NCBI GenBank assembly: GCA_030610325.1 | Contig: JAUWRZ010000062.1 | Location: 1-8,701, forward strand | Reading direction: 5' to 3' | DNA from: Sulfurimonadaceae bacterium | GTDB taxonomy: Bacteria > Campylobacterota > Campylobacteria > Campylobacterales > Sulfurimonadaceae | Length of the DNA stretch: 8,701 bases | Shown here: piece after piece, positions 6,269 to 8,701 of the stretch | Layout: every line of letters starts with the position of its first letter | Position numbering within the stretch: position 1 is the first letter of the stretch | The notes under the pieces: model-generated | What the model saw: the letters and a program-made list of their open reading frames with translations, nothing else | The model's database searches: none | Told to the model about the DNA's origin: nothing | Position numbers and translations under genes: made by a program

Positions 6269-7261
6269 ATGTCTACACAAAAACGTAAAGCCATCGCACT
6301 CTTCAGTGGCGGGCTTGACTCTACACTGGCTATCAAGCTTCTCATCGATCAGGGCATCGAAGTCATCGCCTGTAACATCAACACCGGGTTCGGAGCGACA
6401 CGCGACCGTAAAGAGCACATGCAGAACATGTGTGATCAGGTCGGAGCTGAACTACGGATCATCGATATTCAGAGTGAGTATCTTCAAGAGGTACTCTTCG
6501 ACCCAAAACATGGCTACGGTAAACACTTCAACCCCTGCATCGACTGTCACGCCAAGATGTTCGAAGTCGCTAAGCGTGTCATGCATGAGTGGGGTGCAAG
6601 TTTCCTGATCAGCGGAGAGGTCCTTGGTCAACGACCGATGAGCCAAAACGCTGATGCACTCAGGACCGTACTCAATGAAGCCAATGTAGAAGGACTGCTT
6701 CTGCGTCCTATGTCTGCGAAACGACTCGAACCGACTATCGCTGAGACAGAGGGGTGGGTCGATCGTGATAAGCTCGAAGGTATAGAGGGACGCAGTCGTG
6801 ATCGTCAGATGCAACTCGTAAAAGAGTTTGGCATCACCGACTATGAGAGTCCCGGCGGCGGTTGTCTACTTACCGATGCCAACTTCGCACTTAAGATGCG
6901 TGACTTCATCGCCCATGACACTTTTGAGATCAAAGACATACCACTACTAAAACATGGTCGCCATTTCCGTCTGAGTGATGGGGCCAAACTGATCATTGGC
7001 CGTAATCAGGAAGAGAACGAGAAGATGGAGCAGATCGAGAATGACAAGTTCATACATATCCGTACAGACGGCATCCCCGGACCACATACACTACTTAGCG
7101 CGGATGCCAGTGAAGCCGATAGAGCATTCGCTACCCGGGCAGTACTGACCTACTGCAAGACAACACCGGAACAAAGCTATGGACTTGATGTCCAGGGAGA
7201 GAAAGTCGAGGCACTACCGTTACACGCAAGAAGTGAAGTGACGTTATATTCTATTTTATAA
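6269..7261 (+). CDS. PP-loop ATPase, predicted tRNA thiolation enzyme (MnmA/ThiI/TtcA-like)
   Basis: A 330-residue cytoplasmic protein with the N-type ATP pyrophosphatase PP-loop SGGLDS at residues 13-18, in the beta-strand context AIALFSGGLDSTLAIKLL. NPCIDCHAKMF (88-98) occupies the place of the catalytic-Cys loop of the tRNA 2-thiouridylase MnmA, and GGGCLLTD (196-203) carries a second conserved Cys. Together these give Cys90-x-x-Cys93 plus Cys199, the pattern of iron-sulfur-dependent tRNA thiolases such as TtcA and TtuA. The C-terminal part with GRHFRL (230-235) and KLIIGRNQEENEKM (240-253) resembles the NFACT-R/DUF814-type RNA-binding segment. Family members adenylate a tRNA base and replace oxygen with sulfur; the target base here is unknown. 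AAGGA at 6257-6261 sits 7 nt before the ATG at 6269, which is preferred over ATG 6239. Same strand as dnaG, probably co-transcribed. Confidence 0.8.
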   Translation: MSTQKRKAIALFSGGLDSTLAIKLLIDQGIEVIACNINTGFGATRDRKEHMQNMCDQVGAELRIIDIQSEYLQEVLFDPKHGYGKHFNPCIDCHAKMFEVAKRVMHEWGASFLISGEVLGQRPMSQNADALRTVLNEANVEGLLLRPMSAKRLEPTIAETEGWVDRDKLEGIEGRSRDRQMQLVKEFGITDYESPGGGCLLTDANFALKMRDFIAHDTFEIKDIPLLKHGRHFRLSDGAKLIIGRNQEENEKMEQIENDKFIHIRTDGIPGPHTLLSADASEADRAFATRAVLTYCKTTPEQSYGLDVQGEKVEALPLHARSEVTLYSIL

Positions 7262-7284
7262 GCTTCTCTTCAAACAGCCGAAAG

Positions 7285-7290
7285 TATACT
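7285..7290 (+). promoter_or_regulatory. Possible -10 box for the GGDEF-like gene
   Basis: TATACT in the 59-bp gap after the PP-loop gene. It would start transcripts near 7297, with the AAAGGGG ribosome site (7308-7314) 6 nt before the ATG. No -35 match was found, and read-through from upstream is equally possible. Confidence 0.35.
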
Positions 7291-7320
7291 GTTAGCTAAT
7301 ACTTATAAAAGGGGCTGAAG

Positions 7321-7743
7321 ATGGCAGGTGTACATTTTTCTTTTTACGACTTTCCCTCACTACTGTTACTGAACATGGGGATCTCCGAGCGGCTGGATGA
7401 GAATAGAAAAGAGAGTTTCACCGTACTCTATTGTGACTTCTCCGGTCTCTCTAAAGAGGTCATCACACAGAGTCTTGAGCAAGCACTTCGTGATTCTGAT
7501 GCCATCGTCCATTACGACGAACACTACTTTTTTGTCCTTCCCTATACAGATAAATATGGTGCGATGATCGTCAAAGACATGATAGAGGAGTTCTTCGATA
7601 CACAGTTGACCGCTTCAGAAGTCAGCTACCCCATCGACGGAGAGTCTCCCGGTGAACTTTTCGAGACACTTCATGCCCAGGTGTACAGTCTGCACAATGT
7701 AGATCTTGATTTTCTCGACCCCGACAAGGTAAAGAAAAAGTAG
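7321..7743 (+). CDS. Small protein with a degenerate GGDEF-like domain
   Basis: A 140-residue soluble, acidic protein not recognised by name. Its order of elements follows a GGDEF (diguanylate cyclase) domain. FTVLYCDFSGL (33-43) stands where GGDEF domains have the first metal-binding Asp strand, and LRDSDAIVHYDEHYFFVLPYTD (56-77) matches the 'R-x-sD-hhhRyGGDEF-hhhLP-x-td' core with YDEHYF replacing GGDEF. After a helix, VSYPIDGE then GELFETLHAQVYS (101-123) resembles the 'hshGia-yp-dg-t-x-eLl-x-Ad-x-hY' ending. The substrate-binding loop between the first two strands (normally FKxxND..GHxxGD) appears deleted. It should therefore not make c-di-GMP; a nucleotide-sensing or protein-binding role is only inference. 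AAAGGGG supports the start. It ends 2 bp from the convergent SPOR gene. Confidence 0.65.
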   Translation: MAGVHFSFYDFPSLLLLNMGISERLDENRKESFTVLYCDFSGLSKEVITQSLEQALRDSDAIVHYDEHYFFVLPYTDKYGAMIVKDMIEEFFDTQLTASEVSYPIDGESPGELFETLHAQVYSLHNVDLDFLDPDKVKKK

Positions 7744-7745
7744 CA

Positions 7746-8279
7746 CTAATTTACCAAGCGCTCTTCCCCACCCGTAAAACGGTGATAAGGTGATCTCCGG
7801 TAGAACTCTACTGCACTCTCTATCTGTGCAGTACGAATGACCTTTTTATCACAGACACAATCACACTCACTCTTTTTCTCGGCCACTTTCTCTTCAGTCT
7901 GAGCTACTTTCTCGACCTCAGCTTTTTTTGCAGTTTCGGATATCTTCTGCTTGGCAGCAGGCTTCATCGGTGTGTATACACCCTCTGCGACTGAGTGCTC
8001 ACCATCATGGATGATGAACGCATCTGGAGTGATCCTGCATCGTATGAGAGCAAGGGTATCTTCTGCCTCCTGGTAGTCATCAAAACTCCCCATCCAGATC
8101 TTTAATGAGCCCTTCTCCTGTATACGCCGATAGGGGTACCCACTCCCCTTTACCCGCTCTAAGAACTCTGGAGTGACTGCATCAGCATCTTTCTCATAGA
8201 TGACCTGTATCCACTTCTCTCCTGCAAACAGGACAGAACCGGTCAGTAGAAGGATCATCATACTTATTATTTTTATCAT
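7746..8279 (-). CDS. Exported SPOR-like domain protein with Lys/Glu-rich linker and Cys cluster
   Basis: A 177-residue protein. Residues 1-19 form a signal peptide (one Lys, a hydrophobic core, cleavage likely after LFA before GEKW). Residues 22-92 look like a SPOR fold: a beta strand KWIQVIY, then YPYRRIQEKGSLKIWMGSFDDYQEAEDTL, where the 'hxhGxF-x-x-x-xeA' pattern is typical of peptidoglycan-binding SPOR repeats. A charged Lys/Glu/Ala linker (about 108-136) is followed by CDCVC (139-143) and a short C-terminus with VEFYRRSPYHRF. The SPOR domain comes before the linker, opposite to FtsN-like proteins. Periplasmic, perhaps acting at septal peptidoglycan (inference). ATG 8279 is preferred because later Mets would lose the only positive charge of the signal; no Shine-Dalgarno is visible. 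Tail-to-tail with the GGDEF-like gene. Confidence 0.72.
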   Translation of the reverse strand: MIKIISMMILLLTGSVLFAGEKWIQVIYEKDADAVTPEFLERVKGSGYPYRRIQEKGSLKIWMGSFDDYQEAEDTLALIRCRITPDAFIIHDGEHSVAEGVYTPMKPAAKQKISETAKKAEVEKVAQTEEKVAEKKSECDCVCDKKVIRTAQIESAVEFYRRSPYHRFTGGEERLVN

Positions 8280-8350
8280 GTTATCAATATCGGCAATTCT
8301 TCCAAAACAAAAAATAAAATACTTTTATATTACTGTAAGAAGCAGCTATG

Positions 8351-8356
8351 TATAAT
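8351..8356 (+). promoter_or_regulatory. -10 box of the tRNA-Ala promoter with GC-rich discriminator
   Basis: A perfect TATAAT 16 nt before the mature tRNA 5' end, followed by GCCCC as discriminator. A GC-rich discriminator is the known mark of stringently controlled stable-RNA promoters. Initiation near 8363 leaves a leader of about 10 nt for RNase P to remove. The -35 region is weak (TTACTG at 8330-8335 with short spacing). Confidence 0.65.
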
Positions 8357-8380
8357 GCCCCTTCTCAACTGTGGGGCATT
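8354..8380. repeat. 8-bp inverted repeat between tRNA promoter and tRNA 5' end
   Basis: AATGCCCC (8354-8361) is the exact reverse complement of GGGGCATT (8373-8380), with an 11-bp spacer. One arm overlaps the -10 and discriminator, the other is the tRNA acceptor strand. With the predicted start site the left arm is mostly not transcribed, so an effect would be at DNA level, or in longer read-through transcripts. Confidence 0.7.
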
Positions 8381-8448
8381 AGCTCAGCTGGGAGAGCGCG
8401 ACGCTGGCAGCGTCGAGGTCAGCGGTTCGATCCCGCTATGCTCCACCA
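8373..8448 (+). tRNA. tRNA-Ala (anticodon GGC, reads GCC)
   Basis: A complete 76-nt cloverleaf. Acceptor stem GGGGCAT/ATGCTCC contains the G3-U70 wobble that defines alanine identity. D stem GCTC/GAGC has loop AGCTGGGA. Anticodon stem CGACG/CGTCG has loop CTGGCAG, anticodon GGC at positions 34-36. Variable loop AGGTC; T stem AGCGG/CCGCT with loop TTCGATC. Discriminator A73 and an encoded CCA (8446-8448). The 3' half is the probable attachment site of the element whose integrase begins downstream. Confidence 0.97.
8424..8448 (+). other. Candidate attachment site (attL/attR) in the tRNA-Ala 3' end
   Basis: The T-arm and acceptor 3' end are the segment usually used as attB by tRNA-targeting tyrosine recombinases, and a recombinase gene starts its 3' end 37 bp away. 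The exact core cannot be set without the second copy, which should lie to the right of this window. Confidence 0.4.
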
Positions 8449-8485
8449 TCCAAGACTCCCTATATTACGGCTTCTCAGACAGTTT

Positions 8486-8701
8486 TTATCCTCGATCATA
8501 TTCTTCATCTTTTATAGGTATGCCCATATTGTGCCCAAAAAGATCGATTCCGACATCCAACTCCATACGCTCAGCCTTCACCCAACCAGCATAGTTCTTA
8601 AAGATGACCTTCGGACTGTTACCAACAAACTTTGCTAGGTCCAAGACAGGCATAGCCCCTCTGTTCAACATCTCAGTGATGAAACTGTGACGAGTATTAT
8701 A
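8486..8701 (-). CDS. Tyrosine recombinase (phage/island integrase), C-terminal fragment
   Basis: The last 71 codons of a gene that enters from the right edge. YNTRHSF at the fragment start is the box II region: the catalytic second Arg is residue 4, and the His of the usual HxxR is Tyr, as often in integrases of this branch. KFVGNSPKVIFKNYAGW follows, where GN replaces the common GH and Tyr37 in NYAGW is the nucleophile, 9 residues after that Asn as expected. A 34-residue tail ends at TAA (8488-8486). The first ATG inside the fragment (8671) is not the true start, because the frame and the catalytic motif continue upstream of it. Orientation is toward tRNA-Ala. It most likely integrates and excises an island or prophage at that tRNA. 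Confidence 0.85.
   Translation of the reverse strand, partial: YNTRHSFITEMLNRGAMPVLDLAKFVGNSPKVIFKNYAGWVKAERMELDVGIDLFGHNMGIPIKDEEYDRG

Noticed and set aside
8348..8638. Plus-strand open frames of 96 and 79 codons across tRNA-Ala
   Set aside because: They run through a complete tRNA gene and antisense to the integrase; translations spanning a tRNA are artefacts.
1..8701. CRISPR array, insertion sequence or toxin-antitoxin pair
   Set aside because: No regularly spaced repeats, transposase motifs or small toxin/antitoxin gene pairs were found on either strand.

Overview
The window looks like a chromosomal segment from a free-living Campylobacterota bacterium (former Epsilonproteobacteria, Sulfurovum/Sulfurimonas-like). 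This is inferred from the character of the proteins, AT-rich -10 boxes with poor -35 boxes, tight gene packing and a base composition that looks intermediate (not measured). Most of it is ordinary housekeeping DNA. The right edge appears to be the start of an integrated element.

Left part (1-1533): the first codons of an FAD flavoprotein run leftward out of the window. A divergent AEC-family membrane transporter follows, then a small single-domain thioredoxin-like protein with its own -10 box. Middle left (1563-4064, minus strand): a three-gene operon whose reading frames overlap, transcribed purT (formate-dependent GAR transformylase), then a D-2-hydroxyacid dehydrogenase, then a YqaA/DedA-like membrane protein. 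It is driven from an extended -10 promoter near 4095. Next on the minus strand is rpsU (ribosomal protein bS21), with an extended Shine-Dalgarno and a UUCG-loop terminator that overlaps its stop codon.

Middle right (4575-7743, plus strand): dnaG (primase), divergent from rpsU, is followed by a PP-loop ATPase resembling tRNA thiolation enzymes and carrying a CxxC plus a distant Cys. A perfect 11-bp inverted repeat straddles the dnaG stop codon between them. A 140-aa protein that reads as a degenerate, catalytically dead GGDEF domain comes next. Tail-to-tail with it on the minus strand is an exported SPOR-like protein with a Cys-rich motif.

Right edge (8351-8701): tRNA-Ala(GGC) with a strong -10 and GC-rich discriminator is followed 37 bp later by the C-terminal part of a tyrosine recombinase on the minus strand. 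This is the classic layout of a genomic island or prophage integrated at a tRNA 3' end, with the body of the element lying to the right of the window.

Functionally the window joins replication (dnaG), translation (rpsU, tRNA-Ala, putative tRNA thiolation), purine synthesis (purT) and envelope proteins. No CRISPR array, insertion sequence or recognisable defence system is visible. There is no gene-free stretch longer than about 160 bp; the island itself would lie beyond base 8701.
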